Positions 11,934 through 12,205 of a DNA stretch of 12,205 bases are shown here, piece after piece. The notes under the pieces were generated by a model that was not told where the DNA came from, did no database searches, and saw only the letters and a list, made by a program, of their open reading frames with translations. Each line of letters begins with the position of its first letter. Position 1 is the stretch's first letter. The position numbers and the translations under genes were made by a program. Source of the stretch: an uncultured Clostridia bacterium (GTDB lineage: Bacteria > Bacillota > Clostridia > Christensenellales > UBA1242); contig CALWAB010000045.1 in NCBI GenBank assembly GCA_944372745.1, forward strand, positions 1 through 12,205, written 5' to 3'.

Positions 11934-12205
11934 ACGAAATAATTAAAGTTGAACATTTGACCAAAGACTATGGAGAAGGACGCGGGATTTTTGACTTAAA
12001 TTTTAGCATTAAAAAGGGCGAAGTATTCGGCTATGTGGGAACAAATGGCAGTGGTAAGACCACGACCATAAGGCACTTAATGGGGTTCTTACAACCAACG
12101 AGTGGTAGTTGTAGCATAATGGGTTTTGAATGTTGGAAAGACGCACCCAAAACAAAACAATTTGTAAGTTATGTACCGGGGGAAATTGCATTCCCAGACT
12201 TGCGA
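11930..12205 (+). CDS. ABC transporter ATP-binding protein (second), cut by window end
   Basis: The first 92 residues are present, and the frame is open to the last base. It resembles the preceding gene closely (KDYGxGRGIFDxN, KGxVxGxxGxNGxGK, IRHxMGF, YxPGEIAxP) and has Walker A GTNGSGKTT (37-45), with Thr in place of the usual Pro. The start ATG at 11930 overlaps the upstream stop in ATGA. Two coupled, similar ATPases suggest either a heterodimeric transporter or two transporters sharing an operon. Signature and Walker B motifs lie outside the window. Confidence 0.9.
   Translation, partial: MNEIIKVEHLTKDYGEGRGIFDLNFSIKKGEVFGYVGTNGSGKTTTIRHLMGFLQPTSGSCSIMGFECWKDAPKTKQFVSYVPGEIAFPDLR

Overview
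The window is AT-rich, with strong GGAGG-type ribosome binding sites, textbook sigma-70 promoters (TTGACA-17-TATAAT), the standard genetic code (TGA is a real stop at 11931-11933) and an FtsH protease with nearby XRE and ABC genes. This fits a low-GC Firmicutes-type chromosome, probably an uncultured clostridium-like or bacillus-like gut lineage. The taxonomic call is inference. Nothing here looks like a phage, plasmid backbone or classical insertion sequence.

Region 1 (1-2160) holds unrecognised genes: a 211-aa protein on the minus strand (77-712), diverging from two tandem paralogs (897-1400 and 1473-1985) that share a two-fold internal motif. Region 2 (2160-5320) is the ftsH operon: the membrane AAA+ protease FtsH with a long charged C-terminal tail, followed 8 bp later by a single-pass membrane protein of unknown function, closed by a strong bidirectional terminator. 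Region 3 (5388-8046) has two divergent genes. One is an unrecognised 267-aa protein with a possible Cys-His-Asp layout. The other is a PHP-family metal-dependent phosphoesterase (TrpH/RNase AM-like core) with a long extra C-terminal domain.

Region 4 (8048-10800) is the most unusual part. Most of its non-coding DNA is built from copies of one repeat of about 240 bp. One copy lies on the minus strand (A, 8151-8377). A tandem run of three on the plus strand (partial D2, full B, 3'-shortened C) lies at 10251-10790, and a diverged partial copy (D1) at 9507-9600. The copies carry a long hairpin capped by a GNRA tetraloop (GAAA or GTAA), a conserved central core, and stems that are kept by compensating or wobble changes between copies. 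This points to a structured RNA or an RNA-encoding mobile repeat. Copies A and D2/B/C face away from each other and enclose a small cassette: a double-XRE repressor (8545-8961), two divergently transcribed small ORFs (9066-9206, 9221-9403) with candidate operators between them, and a GtrA-family membrane protein (9762-10217).

Region 5 (10928-12205) starts an ABC transporter operon: two tandem related ATPase genes overlapping by ATGA, the second cut off by the window end.

What the genes do together is mostly unknown. The only firm functional units are the FtsH operon and the ABC transporter operon. The self-contained regulator/small-ORF module and the structured repeat array are the best candidates for something undescribed.
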